Below are positions 52,153 to 64,000 of a stretch of 64,000 nucleotides of DNA, piece by piece (the stretch's first letter is position 1; each line of letters begins with the position of its first letter). The stretch is from Deinococcus alpinitundrae (GTDB lineage: Bacteria; Deinococcota; Deinococci; Deinococcales; Deinococcaceae). The position numbers and the translations under genes are program-made. The notes under the pieces were generated by a model, which did not search any database, was not told where the DNA came from, and saw only the letters and a list, made by a program, of their open reading frames with translations. Where the stretch lies: positions 1 through 64,000 of the forward strand of contig NZ_WXZL01000014.1 in NCBI RefSeq assembly GCF_009982895.1, written 5' to 3'.

Positions 52153-53148
52153 TCAGTCTACCTTGAGAATAGAGGTATGGGCCGTCGGCTCTGGCCCGGC
52201 CAGCATCTGCACCGCTCCCGGAAGAAGCCGCACACTCAGCTCAGTCCGGGGGCCGATCACCTCACCGTCGAGGTGGGTCATCACGGCACTCTGCCAGCGG
52301 ACCGTGACCTGCTGCCCGGCACCGGAGCGCACCCGCGGGTCCGTCAGGTGCCTGGCCCGCAGCACCTGGGCCATCAGCGCCAGCAAGCGCGGGCGGCTGA
52401 GCCGGGTGCCCAGCACCACGTTGAGCTGCCCATCGAAAGGGTCGGACGCTGGCGAAATCAGAAAGCCGCCGCCGTAGCGCGTGCCGTTCATGACCGCCAC
52501 CAAACACGACGGTCCAGCGTAGAGCATCTGGTTGTCCAACACGACCTCCACCGTTTCGGTCTTGAGCTGCCGTACCGCGCTCAGCGCCGCCCACAGGTAG
52601 CGCCCGAACCCCGAGAGCCGCGCCGGAGCACGCCCCAGCAGCTCGGCCACCTGTGCGTCGAAGCCCATGCCCAGCCCGTTCATCAGCCAGCTTTCCTGGC
52701 CCGCAGAGGTGCAGTGCAGCACATCCGCAGCGCGGGGCGGGTGCTTCAGGCGAGCAAGGGCCGCTCCGAAGTCGCCGGGGCGCGACCCCAGCATTCCGGC
52801 AAAGTCGTTGCCGGTGCCCAGCGGCACCACGCCTAGCAAGCGGCCCGTGCCGACCAGCGCGGGCAGCAGACTGTTCACGGTGCCGTCGCCGCCCACCGCC
52901 AGCACCGCCACACCCGGCGGCAGCGTCTGCACCCGACTGAGAGCGTCCCCGGCGCTGGCCGCGCTCAGCCAATGCCACGGCACCCCCTGAGCGTTCAGCG
53001 CCGCTTCCAGCCGGGGCCACTCGCGCCGCGCCAGACCCCGCCCGGCCTGCGGATTGAGGACGACGGCCAGCGAGGAAAACGGCAGGGATGGGGGCGGCAC
53101 AGTTCGGTCAGCATAGCGAAAAAGAAGCGATTTGTAGCTTCTGTTCAT
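52153..53148 (-). CDS. diacylglycerol kinase family lipid kinase
   Basis: A 331-residue DAGK/YegS-type lipid kinase. [11 protein letters not shown] begins the domain, [10 protein letters not shown] is the nucleotide site, and [15 protein letters not shown] is the family signature. The C-terminal beta domain follows ([17 protein letters not shown] segment). It phosphorylates diacylglycerol or a related lipid for recycling. The long frame upstream of the ATG at 53148 is not homologous. The first 25 residues vary in the family, so a later start cannot be ruled out. The stop lies five bases before the padR start. Confidence 0.88.
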   Translation of the reverse strand: MNRSYKSLLFRYADRTVPPPSLPFSSLAVVLNPQAGRGLARREWPRLEAALNAQGVPWHWLSAASAGDALSRVQTLPPGVAVLAVGGDGTVNSLLPALVGTGRLLGVVPLGTGNDFAGMLGSRPGDFGAALARLKHPPRAADVLHCTSAGQESWLMNGLGMGFDAQVAELLGRAPARLSGFGRYLWAALSAVRQLKTETVEVVLDNQMLYAGPSCLVAVMNGTRYGGGFLISPASDPFDGQLNVVLGTRLSRPRLLALMAQVLRARHLTDPRVRSGAGQQVTVRWQSAVMTHLDGEVIGPRTELSVRLLPGAVQMLAGPEPTAHTSILKVD

Positions 53149-53181
53149 ATCAAAGCCCAGCCGGAGGGCCAGCATAGGGCC

Positions 53182-53787
53182 ATGCTTATCCCCCTGTTTC
53201 CGCTGCCCCAGTTCGTGCTTTTTCCGGGCCAGGTGGTGCCGCTGTATGTCTTCGAGCCGCGCTACCGAACGCTGCTGGCCCGCGTGCAGCAAAGTGGTGA
53301 AGCGTTCGGCATGCCGCAGATCCTGACCCCCTCCACCGAGGACCCCCGCCCGCTGGAAGCCCGGCTCTCGATGATCGGCACGCTGGCGCACCTGCGCGAG
53401 GTCGCGCCGCACGAGGACGGCACCTCCTCGATCACGGTGGTCGGCGGCGAGCGATTCCGGATTCAGCACCTCGTCACTGACCAGGACTACCTGTGCGCCG
53501 AGGTGGAGCTGCTGCCCTTGCAGGCCGACGACGACGCCCACAGCGACACCATTTTGCGGGCGCTGTCCAACCGACTGGTCACCGATCTGCTGCGGATGCG
53601 CCCCGACGACCGCGAGGCCATCGTGCACCATGCGCCGCCCGAGCCGCTCTTGCTGGCCTCGTTTGCCTCGGCCCTGCTGCCGCTCAGCGGCGAGGAACGC
53701 CAGCAGGTGCTGGAAGCCCCCAGCCTGACCGAGCGTCTGGAAACCCTGGTCAGCTTCGTGCCGGTGCCCGCACGCGACCTCAACTGA
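53182..53787 (+). CDS. Lon N-terminal (substrate-binding) domain protein
   Basis: A 201-residue protein made only of the LON-SB domain: [29 protein letters not shown] is the family opening (first 20 residues [20 protein letters not shown]). It contains no ATPase or protease part. Such free-standing domains are widespread, with no agreed function; adaptor or protein-binding roles are suggested. The start is the ATG at 53182, opposite to the lipid kinase gene (33-base gap). A convergent tyrA gene ends 32 bases downstream. Confidence 0.88.
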   Translation: MLIPLFPLPQFVLFPGQVVPLYVFEPRYRTLLARVQQSGEAFGMPQILTPSTEDPRPLEARLSMIGTLAHLREVAPHEDGTSSITVVGGERFRIQHLVTDQDYLCAEVELLPLQADDDAHSDTILRALSNRLVTDLLRMRPDDREAIVHHAPPEPLLLASFASALLPLSGEERQQVLEAPSLTERLETLVSFVPVPARDLN

Positions 53788-53818
53788 GCTTGAGTTTAAG
53801 CTGGCGACAATCTGCTCG

Positions 53819-54916
53819 CTAGCCCCGGTTGCGGGTGGTGTAGCCTTCCTCGCGCAGCAGCGCCGCCGCCCGGTCCACGTCCCCGGCCTCCTCCAGCCCC
53901 AGGCGAATGGCCCCGCCGTGTTCACGGATCGCCAGCACCTCGATGTCCTTGATGTTGATGCTGGCTTCTCCCAGAATCCGCGTGATGGCCCCGATCTGGT
54001 TGGGCTTGTCCGGCACCGCCACCACAAGGTCATACTTGGGCGGCAGCAGGCTGCGCTTGACCACCGGCAGGTTGTCGCGGGTGCGCTTGCCCTCGCTGGC
54101 GGCCAGCAGCAACTCTTCGGGGTCGTCGAGTGTGTCGGCCAGGTGCGAAAGCTGACGCGAGAAGCTGTGCAGGGCCTCGCGCAGGGCCACCTTGTTCTCG
54201 ACCACCATGTCGCGGCTCATGAGCGGGTCACCGCTGGCCACTCGGGTCAGATCACGGAAGCCGCCTGCAGCCAGCAGACTCAATCGCTCGTCGCGGGCGA
54301 CCATGTGGGTCAGCGCCAGGCTGGCCAGATACGGCAGGTGACTGACGGTGGCGACCAGCTTGTCGTGGGCGTCGGGCGGCATCACCACCGGGGCCGCACC
54401 GAGTTGCTCGACAAGTCGGCGCATCCGCGACAGGGCGGTCAGCGGCGTGCGCTCGGTGGGGGTTAGCACCCACACGGCGTTTTCGAGCAACCCCGCCGAG
54501 GCGTTGGCGACCCCACCGCGTTCCGAGCCGGTCATCGGGTGGCCCGGCACGAAGGCCCGTACCCCCAACGCCTCGAACTCGGCAGCGATGCCCATCTTGA
54601 CGCTGCCCACGTCGGTAATCAGTGTGCCGGGCGCGAGGTGCGGCGCAAGGCTGCGCGCCAGCGAGGCCAGCACCTTGACCGGCACCGCCAGCACCACCAG
54701 ATCGGCGCGGCCCAGCCACTCGCCGGGAGCGGTGCGCGCCTCGTCGATAACGCCCAGCGCCAGGGCTTCTTCCAGAGCCGCCGCGCTGGCGTCGAGGCCG
54801 ATGATGCGCCGCGCCAGCAGGCGCTCGCGCAACCCCAGCGCCACGCTGCCGCCGATCAGCCCCACGCCCGCCACCACCACCGTATCGAAGGTTTCGGGGA
54901 TCACCGGGCTGCTCAT
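53819..54916 (-). CDS. tyrA: prephenate dehydrogenase with ACT domain
   Basis: Converts prephenate to 4-hydroxyphenylpyruvate in tyrosine synthesis. The 365-residue protein has a Rossmann start [15 protein letters not shown], the central helical domain with [11 protein letters not shown] (catalytic histidine segment), and a C-terminal ACT domain (from about 290, [15 protein letters not shown]) that would sense tyrosine. Length matches the TyrA-ACT form of Firmicutes and Deinococcus. Single gene; no other aromatic-pathway gene is adjacent. TAGCCT lies nine bases before the ATG. Confidence 0.95.
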   Translation of the reverse strand: MSSPVIPETFDTVVVAGVGLIGGSVALGLRERLLARRIIGLDASAAALEEALALGVIDEARTAPGEWLGRADLVVLAVPVKVLASLARSLAPHLAPGTLITDVGSVKMGIAAEFEALGVRAFVPGHPMTGSERGGVANASAGLLENAVWVLTPTERTPLTALSRMRRLVEQLGAAPVVMPPDAHDKLVATVSHLPYLASLALTHMVARDERLSLLAAGGFRDLTRVASGDPLMSRDMVVENKVALREALHSFSRQLSHLADTLDDPEELLLAASEGKRTRDNLPVVKRSLLPPKYDLVVAVPDKPNQIGAITRILGEASINIKDIEVLAIREHGGAIRLGLEEAGDVDRAAALLREEGYTTRNRG

Positions 54917-54959
54917 GCACCGAGCAGGCTAGCACGGCGCGGCTGTGGGTCCAGACAAC

Positions 54960-55592
54960 TCAGCTCCGGCGGAGCCGTTCTTCCAGCTCGGCGCGCAGCT
55001 TGTGATGAATGGGAGCGCCCAGCAGGTGCTGCATCTGCTCGCGTGTAGGCGATTTGGTATAGAAGAACTCGAAAGCGTCCAGGACGGTGGGGGTGCCGGG
55101 CGGCAGCTGGCCCTCCAGCGTCACAGCGTCACCTGCACCGACTTCACCTTCCTCCAGCACCCGGGTATAAAAACCGGGGCGGCGCTGACGGCGAAACGTC
55201 TTGACGAACTGCGGGTCATTCATGCGGGCGGCCAGCGTATCGCAGGGAATGCGCGCCGCCGTGACTTCCAGCAGAGCACCGCCCACCCGCAACCGCGTCC
55301 CGATGGGCGTCGGTGCCGATTCCAGGCCCGAGATCAACAGGTTCTCGCCGAAAATGCCGGGTTCGAGCGGCTGGCCCAAGAAGGCGCTCCAAGCGTCGTA
55401 ATCCGGCTGGGTGAACACGTACACCGCCTGATCTGGGCCGCCGTGGTTTCGGGTGTCCTGAATGTGGTCACCCGACGGACCAAGTGTGCCGATCAGCACC
55501 GGCTGCGAAACGGGCTGCTTGAAGATGCCGCTCTGCCCACTTTTGGCGGCGATGGGTTGACGCTGGCCGATATTGACGCTCAGCAGTTGCAT
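54960..55592 (-). CDS. MOSC domain protein (YiiM-like)
   Basis: A 210-residue protein with a MOSC domain: SGIFKQPV, DTRNHGGPDQAVYVF (the conserved HGG) and GENLLISGL. MOSC domains carry sulfur or molybdenum cofactor chemistry through a conserved cysteine; here the likely one is in IPCDTLAARMND. YiiM-type proteins act on N-hydroxylated base analogues in E. coli, but the role here is open. The ATG at 55592 follows TAAGAT (minus strand, 55599-55604) by six bases, a leaderless start. Confidence 0.88.
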   Translation of the reverse strand: MQLLSVNIGQRQPIAAKSGQSGIFKQPVSQPVLIGTLGPSGDHIQDTRNHGGPDQAVYVFTQPDYDAWSAFLGQPLEPGIFGENLLISGLESAPTPIGTRLRVGGALLEVTAARIPCDTLAARMNDPQFVKTFRRQRRPGFYTRVLEEGEVGAGDAVTLEGQLPPGTPTVLDAFEFFYTKSPTREQMQHLLGAPIHHKLRAELEERLRRS

Positions 55593-55700
55593 GCTGGCAT
55601 CTTAGTACGGCCCGGCTGGGTCAAGCGTCTGGCGTCGTCGGGCACAGGAGGCGGACTGGCGAAGCGGGATTCCACCTCCACACAGCCATTACTATGAAGC

Positions 55701-56210
55701 ATGACCACCCAGTATCGCCCGGCGTTTCGGCTGCTTACGCTCTCGTCTCTCCTGCTCAGTGCCGCCGCGCTGGCTTACACCGACGCCACCGACGGCTTCT
55801 CGGTCACGGCTCCGACCGGCTGGAAGCAGTCCAGCTATCCAGGCACCTCGGTGGTGTTTCTGGCTCCAAAGACGGTCTCGGCATTCAACCCCAACATCAA
55901 CGTGCTGGTCCAGGCGGTGCCCGCAGGCGTTACCCTCAAAGACTACGACGCCGTCACCCTGGACCAGATCACCAAGCTGATCACCGACGGCAAACTGATC
56001 AGCAAAAAGGCCGTGACCCTGGACGGACTTAAGGCCACCCAGCTCAACTACACCGGGCGGCAGGGACAGTACAAGCTGTACTTCACCCAGACCTATGCCC
56101 TGGTCGGCAAAAAAGCTTATGTGCTGACCGGCACGACCATTCAGGGTCAGCAAGCGGCGCTCCAGCCCGTCATGGACGGCTTCGTGGGGGCGTTCAAAGC
56201 CAAGCGCTGA
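55701..56210 (+). CDS. secreted PsbP/DcrB-like protein
   Basis: A 169-residue protein with a signal peptide (cleavage near residue 25, AAALAYTD) and one small alpha/beta domain starting DGFSVTAPTGWKQS, like the PsbP/DcrB fold. It resembles the N-terminal domain of the large secreted protein at 12100-14163 in pattern. No catalytic motif is visible, so it may bind or scaffold in the cell envelope. Single gene. TACTAT lies five bases before the ATG. Confidence 0.72.
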   Translation: MTTQYRPAFRLLTLSSLLLSAAALAYTDATDGFSVTAPTGWKQSSYPGTSVVFLAPKTVSAFNPNINVLVQAVPAGVTLKDYDAVTLDQITKLITDGKLISKKAVTLDGLKATQLNYTGRQGQYKLYFTQTYALVGKKAYVLTGTTIQGQQAALQPVMDGFVGAFKAKR

Positions 56211-56378
56211 GAGCACCAAATGTTGTGTGGTAAAGGAAATCGGCGATTGCCCGGCCCTCCAACGCCACTTGTCCGCCTGAGCGAACCGAAGTCGGAGGGG
56301 TTGGAACTGTGTCTTCAGGCAGCGCACCAGTGGCCCTTGCAAGCTTCCTGTCAGGGCTGAAACGCTAGGTTCAGGGCT

Positions 56379-56987
56379 ATGACTGTGTTCTTGGTGCTGC
56401 TGGCCGTCGTACTGACGGGTTGGTGGCTCTTAAAAACTTGGCGGACGCCACCACTGGGCTGGGTGCCGGGCCATCAGGCCGACATCGTATCATCCGACGA
56501 CGACCTCGATTTGCCGCCGCAGTTTCGGTTGCACTCCGGCCACGACGTGCTGTTCCCGGCGCAAGACGCCCTGACCATCCAGACCCGGAACTACTTTTTC
56601 GCGCCCGGCGAGAGCAACCTCTACGCCGAGCTGGTGGCGAGTCTGGCGGGCCGCTCGTACCGGGTCTTCCCGAATGTGCGGCTCGATTATATTTTTCAGC
56701 TCACGTCTGGTCCCTCGCCGCACACCCTGACCCGCCTCCAGGGTCAGGCGGTGGGCTTTCTGGTCGTCGAGACCCCGGAATTTCGCCCGGTACTGGGTGT
56801 GAGTCTGCGCGGCTCACCTTACGCCGAGCCTCAGCGTCCCGGCTTCCCGGCCTCAAACGATGATACCGAACTGCTCGAACTGGCGTTCCAGAGTGCCCGC
56901 CTGCCACTGCTTCATATTGACGCCAGGCGCAACATCGAGGCCGACGAACTTCAGAAGTTGGTGCTGCCCCTTTTGATGCAGACCTAG
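56379..56987 (+). CDS. DUF2726 domain protein with N-terminal membrane anchor
   Basis: A 202-residue protein: a transmembrane segment at about 3-20 (FLVLLAVVLTGWWLL), a linker, then a DUF2726 domain (about 70-200). Seen are LYAELVASLAGRSYRVFPNVRL, VGFLVVETPEFRPVLGVSLRG and the helix with LLHIDARRN. DUF2726 is part of the restriction-endonuclease-like fold family, but whether this one is a nuclease is unknown. The ATG follows TAGGTT (56366-56371) by seven bases. A two-way terminator-like hairpin lies downstream. Confidence 0.75.
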   Translation: MTVFLVLLAVVLTGWWLLKTWRTPPLGWVPGHQADIVSSDDDLDLPPQFRLHSGHDVLFPAQDALTIQTRNYFFAPGESNLYAELVASLAGRSYRVFPNVRLDYIFQLTSGPSPHTLTRLQGQAVGFLVVETPEFRPVLGVSLRGSPYAEPQRPGFPASNDDTELLELAFQSARLPLLHIDARRNIEADELQKLVLPLLMQT

Positions 56988-57013
56988 CCCGACGACATCG
57001 CCTGTCGGGAAAA

Positions 57014-57060
57014 GCAGACCCTCACCCGGCAAGCATAAGCGGGTGAGGGTTCAGGTCTGC
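57014..57060. terminator. long hairpin between convergent genes
   Basis: ACCCTCACCCG (57018-57028) and CGGGTGAGGGT (57040-57050) form an 11-bp stem, extended by an outer GCAGACC/GGTCTGC pairing. It has no strong T run. It probably ends both the DUF2726 gene and the convergent small membrane gene. Confidence 0.6.
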
Positions 57061-57086
57061 GGAGAAGAAATTGAGCGCAACCCGTA

Positions 57087-57362
57087 TCAGTCGGTTTCGT
57101 GGTGTTCGTGGGCGTCTTCGTGGAAAATGAAGGCACACAGGGCCAGCAGCAGCACGCCGAGCGTCAGCACGCTCAGCCAAGCCCCCTGGGTGGCCCAGGC
57201 CAGACCCAGCGGCACCACCAGCAGCGATAGGGCCACTCCCAGATAAGACGGTGCGGCAGACTCGGCTTCCATCGGCGCGGCACGCGGTGCCGGACGCCCA
57301 GAAGCGGGCACGTCCGGCTCGATGCGAACCGGGGGGTAGGTCTGGGGCAAGGCTTTTAACAT
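57087..57362 (-). CDS. small membrane protein of unknown function
   Basis: A 91-residue protein that I do not recognise. The N-terminal 38 residues are Pro/Ala-rich and probably cytoplasmic, then come two transmembrane helices (about 40-58 and 62-80), then a His/Asp/Glu-rich tail (HEDAHEHHETD) that could bind metal. It sits between the convergent DUF2726 gene and leuS, in the same direction as leuS with a 123-base gap, so it may be independent. Confidence 0.65.
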   Translation of the reverse strand: MLKALPQTYPPVRIEPDVPASGRPAPRAAPMEAESAAPSYLGVALSLLVVPLGLAWATQGAWLSVLTLGVLLLALCAFIFHEDAHEHHETD

Positions 57363-57485
57363 GTGTCCATTCTGATCGCTGGTTCAGGCGGCCCGGTAAG
57401 CCGAACCTAAAGTCGCCTGAATCTGCTCATGAGCGATTGTTTATGTCGGGTTCTGTTGTGACGTGGACCGCTGAAATTGGTCCGC

Positions 57486-59975
<2,490 letters not shown>

Positions 59976-60002
59976 GGCAAGACTCCTGATGGGTGAGAAA
60001 GC

Positions 60003-60075
60003 AAAAAAGCCCCCGGCGCGTACCAAAGCCGGGGGCGGGCGAAGCAAGCACGTGGCTAGTCGCAGCGGCCCCCGG
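60003..60075 (-). promoter_or_regulatory. leuS attenuator (terminator with competing antiterminator)
   Basis: On the minus strand GCCCCCGGC (60036-60028) pairs with GCCGGGGGC (60017-60009) and is followed by six T, a strong terminator lying before leuS. The upstream segment CCGGGGGC (60075-60068) can pair with the first arm instead, which would undo the terminator. That segment lies inside a short leader peptide frame (60056-60097). Confidence 0.7.
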
Positions 60076-60097
60076 TGATAAGCGCAGAGGAGATCAT
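60056..60097 (-). CDS. candidate leuS leader peptide
   Basis: A 13-residue frame, [13 protein letters not shown], ending in TAG. The ATG at 60097 is six bases after a TAGACT box (minus strand, 60104-60109), the same leaderless pattern as many genes here. It holds a single Leu codon (CTT, codon 6) just before the antiterminator bases. Too short for proof; it is inferred from its place in the attenuator. Confidence 0.45.
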   Translation of the reverse strand: MISSALITGGRCD

Positions 60098-60155
60098 GCC
60101 TTCAGTCTAGAACGACGCAGGCCTGGGAACAAGCCGCGCCGTTCATGGCTGGGCG

Positions 60156-60788
60156 CTATTTCTTGGTGCAGGTCAGATCGAACTCCATGTTGTACACCTT
60201 CGCCAGCGGCATCTTGGCTTTCTGCAACTCTTGAATCGCGTCCTTGCTGGGCCGGATCAGCAACCGGGTCCACTTGGTGGCCGCGCCTTCATTGTCCGTT
60301 TCGGTCTGAAGCGTGATGGAGGTACCGGGCAGCAGGCTCTCGATCCATTTGCTCTGATAGTTGTTGAGGGGCGCGGCGCTGGATGCGGTGGCCGCCACCA
60401 CATCCGAGGGCGAGAAGGCCATGAAATTGTAGAGCGGCTGCCTGGAGGCGTTGCTGAGTTTCAAGGTGACGCTGAACCTGCTGTCGTCGTTGCCCACTTT
60501 GATAAGCTGAACACTATAGACACCATTGAACAAAGTATCGCCCAGGCAGCCCTTGACGGCGTCGGTCTTGGGTGACACGCCCCCGGCGGTGATGGCCCCG
60601 ATGCGTTTGAGGTCACTGGCCCTGAACTGGTAGTACGTTTCGCCGTTTTTCTGGGTGGCCGTGGTCTGGAGCGCCACGCCGTTGATGAAGACGGTCTGGG
60701 TCGTCTGGGCTTGATTTATCTGGGCCAGCGCTGGAGCAGCGGCACTCAGCCAGGCGGCAGTGAGGAGCAAGGAAGGTGGAATTTTCAC
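60156..60788 (-). CDS. secreted protein of unknown function
   Basis: A 210-residue protein with a signal peptide (about 1-22, ending PALAQINQA). The rest is a small alpha/beta protein with two Cys (KGCLGD and DLTCTKK), which could form a disulfide outside the cell. I do not recognise a family. The repeated TQTVFINGVALQTTATQ start resembles copper-amine-oxidase-N or stalk domains in which a short beta motif 'INGV' recurs, but this is weak. Single gene upstream of leuS in the same direction; the gap holds the leuS leader. Confidence 0.62.
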   Translation of the reverse strand: MKIPPSLLLTAAWLSAAAPALAQINQAQTTQTVFINGVALQTTATQKNGETYYQFRASDLKRIGAITAGGVSPKTDAVKGCLGDTLFNGVYSVQLIKVGNDDSRFSVTLKLSNASRQPLYNFMAFSPSDVVAATASSAAPLNNYQSKWIESLLPGTSITLQTETDNEGAATKWTRLLIRPSKDAIQELQKAKMPLAKVYNMEFDLTCTKK

Positions 60789-60856
60789 GGTTCAGGATAC
60801 GGGGAGGAAAATGAGAAGGATCTCTGCCTGGAACCCTAAAGAACCGCCTCCGGCAC

Positions 60857-61315
60857 CTAGAGTCGCGCCATCATCCGTACCCGGTCCAGACCCGGCCCGA
60901 AGCCGTCCTGCTCGCGTTCCATGACCTCAAAGCCGTAGCGGGCGTAGAAGCCTTCGGTGGACTGGCTGGTGTCGATCTTGACGTGCGACGCGGCGGGCCA
61001 GTGGCGGCGCAGCCAGTCCAGGCGGGAACGGGTGAGGTCGCTGCCTAGGCCCGTGCCGTGGAGGTCGCCGCGCACCATGCCCCAGCTCAGGTAGGCCAGC
61101 GTCGGGAACGTCTCATGGCCGACGCCGCCGCAGGCCACGACCTCACCTTCTCGCTCCAGCACGAAATACGGCTCCGCTCCGTCCTCTACTCCCTCGACTC
61201 TGTCCAGAAAGGTGGCGAAGTCGGTCCGCTCGTGTTCGGTGAAGAAACCTGGGACGTTACTGCTGAACAACTCCAGGCAAGCAGAACGGTCTGTGGGCGT
61301 GTAGGAACGCAGCAT
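60857..61315 (-). CDS. GNAT family N-acetyltransferase
   Basis: A 152-residue single-domain acetyltransferase. Acetyl-CoA-binding motif A is GDLHGTGLGSDLTRSRLDWL, followed by the C-terminal ARYGFEVMEREQDGF. Its acceptor is unknown. The ATG at 61315 (MLRSYTPTDR) is the domain start; the longer frame to 61564 crosses the pckA promoter region. It is divergent from pckA across 226 bases. Confidence 0.88.
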   Translation of the reverse strand: MLRSYTPTDRSACLELFSSNVPGFFTEHERTDFATFLDRVEGVEDGAEPYFVLEREGEVVACGGVGHETFPTLAYLSWGMVRGDLHGTGLGSDLTRSRLDWLRRHWPAASHVKIDTSQSTEGFYARYGFEVMEREQDGFGPGLDRVRMMARL

Positions 61316-61340
61316 CCGATCAGTCTGGCAGATCGGTGGA

Positions 61341-61369
61341 GGTGTTCTGGTTTGTGTACCCAGAACACC
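61341..61369. promoter_or_regulatory. inverted-repeat operator candidate upstream of pckA
   Basis: GGTGTTCTGG (61341-61350) and CCAGAACACC (61360-61369) are perfect 10-base arms with a 9-base spacer. Half-site GGTGTTC resembles GGTGTAC at the aceA operator (16134-16140). It lies 26 bases upstream of the GNAT start codon and about 170 before pckA. Confidence 0.5.
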
Positions 61370-61541
61370 CAGACAGAATCCGGAAACCGGCGTCCGGGAG
61401 AGCCGAACACAGCCGAGACTGTCCCCAAATGTGTAACACGAAAGGACTTGGTTTGGAACCGCTTCACGGGTCAAAGTAGCGGGAAGACCTGGCGTCTGCC
61501 AGGCCGTCTCGCGACGTTTCACCATCCCAGGAGGGCCACCC

Positions 61542-63167
<1,626 letters not shown>

Positions 63168-63199
63168 GCGGCAAATACCGAGCAGCGAAAAGGGGAACA

Positions 63200-63249
63200 G
63201 TTCAGGGGCCAGGCCATACGGGAAACACCCCTTCGCCTGACCCCTGAAC
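63200..63249. terminator. two-way terminator hairpin after pckA
   Basis: GTTCAGGGGCCAGGC (63200-63214) and GCCTGACCCCTGAAC (63235-63249) form a 15-position stem with one mismatch and a 20-base loop between convergent genes. No long T run. Confidence 0.65.
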
Positions 63250-63268
63250 CGTCCTGCTCCGCCTACCC

Positions 63269-64000
63269 TTACTGCGCCAGCGTGCGCTTGAGCAGCGTCA
63301 CCTTGACCGGCACTTCCTTCTTGTTGCGCCATACCGTCAGCGTCACCGTCTGACCGGGGCGCTTGGTCGCCACCCGGCGCACCACGTCGTAAGAACTCTT
63401 GATGCGCGCGCCGTCCACCGCCACGATCACGTCGCCGAGCGGCGCGAGCAGCTGGCCCTCGTTGTTCTTCAGGCTGCCGCGCAACCCTGAGCGCGCCCCC
63501 GCCGACCCCGCCGGAACATCGTTGACCAGCGCGCCGTTGCTGCTGCTCAGGCCCGCCAGCTGGCGCAGCGCCGGGTCGAGGTTGGCGAGATCCTGGAAAG
63601 TGACGCCCAGTGTGCCGCGCTGCGAGACGCCCACCGTCTCCAGATCGGTCAGCGACTGCTTGACGATGTTGGCCGGAATGACCACGCCGATGATGCCCGG
63701 CACCAATTGGCTGGGCGCCGCGTTGGCGTCGGCCACGCCGATGACCGCGCCGCGCGAATCGAGCACCGGGCCGCCGGAGTTGCCGCCCTGAATCATGGCG
63801 GTGGTCAGGATGTACTCGCCGACCTCGCCGCCAAAACCGTCGTCGCGGGGAATGTCGGCGTTGGAAGTCGAATAGACCCCGGTCGAGATGAAGCCCTGAA
63901 ACTTGATCGGCGAGCCGATGGCGATGGTCTTCTGGCCCGGCACCAGGCGGCTGCTGTCACCGAAACCCAGCAGCTTGGGCGCGCTAACACCCGTGACCCG
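63269..64000 (-). CDS. HtrA/DegP family serine protease, partial
   Basis: The C-terminal 243 residues of an S1C trypsin-like protease with a PDZ domain; the N-terminus lies beyond the window. The catalytic serine is in MIQGGNSGGPVLD. The PDZ domain (roughly the last 110 residues, GTLGVTFQDL then VNDVPAGSAGARSGL) binds exposed hydrophobic ends. HtrA proteases degrade or refold damaged envelope proteins. The frame is open to the right edge, so the usual signal peptide or anchor cannot be seen. Confidence 0.92.
   Translation of the reverse strand, partial: RVTGVSAPKLLGFGDSSRLVPGQKTIAIGSPIKFQGFISTGVYSTSNADIPRDDGFGGEVGEYILTTAMIQGGNSGGPVLDSRGAVIGVADANAAPSQLVPGIIGVVIPANIVKQSLTDLETVGVSQRGTLGVTFQDLANLDPALRQLAGLSSSNGALVNDVPAGSAGARSGLRGSLKNNEGQLLAPLGDVIVAVDGARIKSSYDVVRRVATKRPGQTVTLTVWRNKKEVPVKVTLLKRTLAQ

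Overview
The window is GC-rich chromosomal DNA with densely packed genes on both strands. It most likely comes from a Deinococcus. The support is inferential: gene content (a bacillithiol-type deacetylase, a FrnE-like DsbA protein with a second C-x4-C pair, a long alanine/glutamate-rich tail on ribosomal protein L19) and many genes that start 6 or 7 bases after a TAnnnT box with no ribosome binding site, the leaderless arrangement reported for Deinococcus. I see no prophage, insertion sequence or CRISPR array, so this looks like core chromosome with a few atypical intergenic patches.

Layout. 0.1-4.6 kb: UbiD-type decarboxylase, a small unknown protein, alpha/beta hydrolase, HNH protein and MarC membrane protein. 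4.9-8.5 kb: BshB2-like deacetylase, then a three-gene unit of ABC ATPase, ABC permease and an enlarged prepilin peptidase. 8.5-16 kb, nearly all on the minus strand: beta-lactamase-fold hydrolase, malate dehydrogenase, L19, a large secreted protein, then a plus-strand tRNA-Asp/tRNA-Phe pair and isocitrate lyase. 16.4-23.1 kb: RuvX, Era, DUF2330 protein, YebC, an Rrf2 regulator, an OsmC/Ohr-like protein without its peroxidatic cysteine, and an ABC exporter.

23.3-30.8 kb is the most coherent block, an assimilatory sulfur locus: DUF4395 protein, siroheme sulfite/nitrite reductase, CysC, CysH, Sat, and an SsuABC-type importer. A dyad GTTGA-N9-TCA lies in the promoters of the DUF4395 gene (twice) and of sat. 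A further copy lies 15-19 kb away in the promoter of an orphan second SsuA-like binding protein at 42.2 kb. The Rrf2 regulator at 20.3 kb, with three conserved-position cysteines, is the natural candidate to bind it.

30.9-43.1 kb: multidomain amylase lipoprotein, a stand-alone RelA/SpoT-domain protein divergent from a Tat-exported ferritin-like protein, then an S-box (SAM) riboswitch with terminator ahead of metH-metF-DinB, and the orphan binding protein. 43.2-50.1 kb: cupin and MarR regulator (divergent), PPOX flavoprotein, MATE pump, DUF1697 protein and carB. 50.2-64 kb: FrnE-like protein, a lipid kinase-PadR-membrane protein operon, Lon-N protein, TyrA, MOSC protein, small secreted and membrane proteins, leuS behind a compact attenuator with its own leaderless leader peptide, GNAT, ATP-type PEP carboxykinase, and the C-terminal part of an HtrA protease that runs off the right edge.

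The genes link into a few themes: sulfate and sulfonate assimilation feeding methionine synthesis (sulfur locus plus riboswitch-controlled metH/metF), acetate and gluconeogenic metabolism (aceA and pckA, both preceded by GGTGTWC inverted repeats), and redox or stress defence (BshB2, FrnE, Ohr-like, ferritin-like, HtrA).
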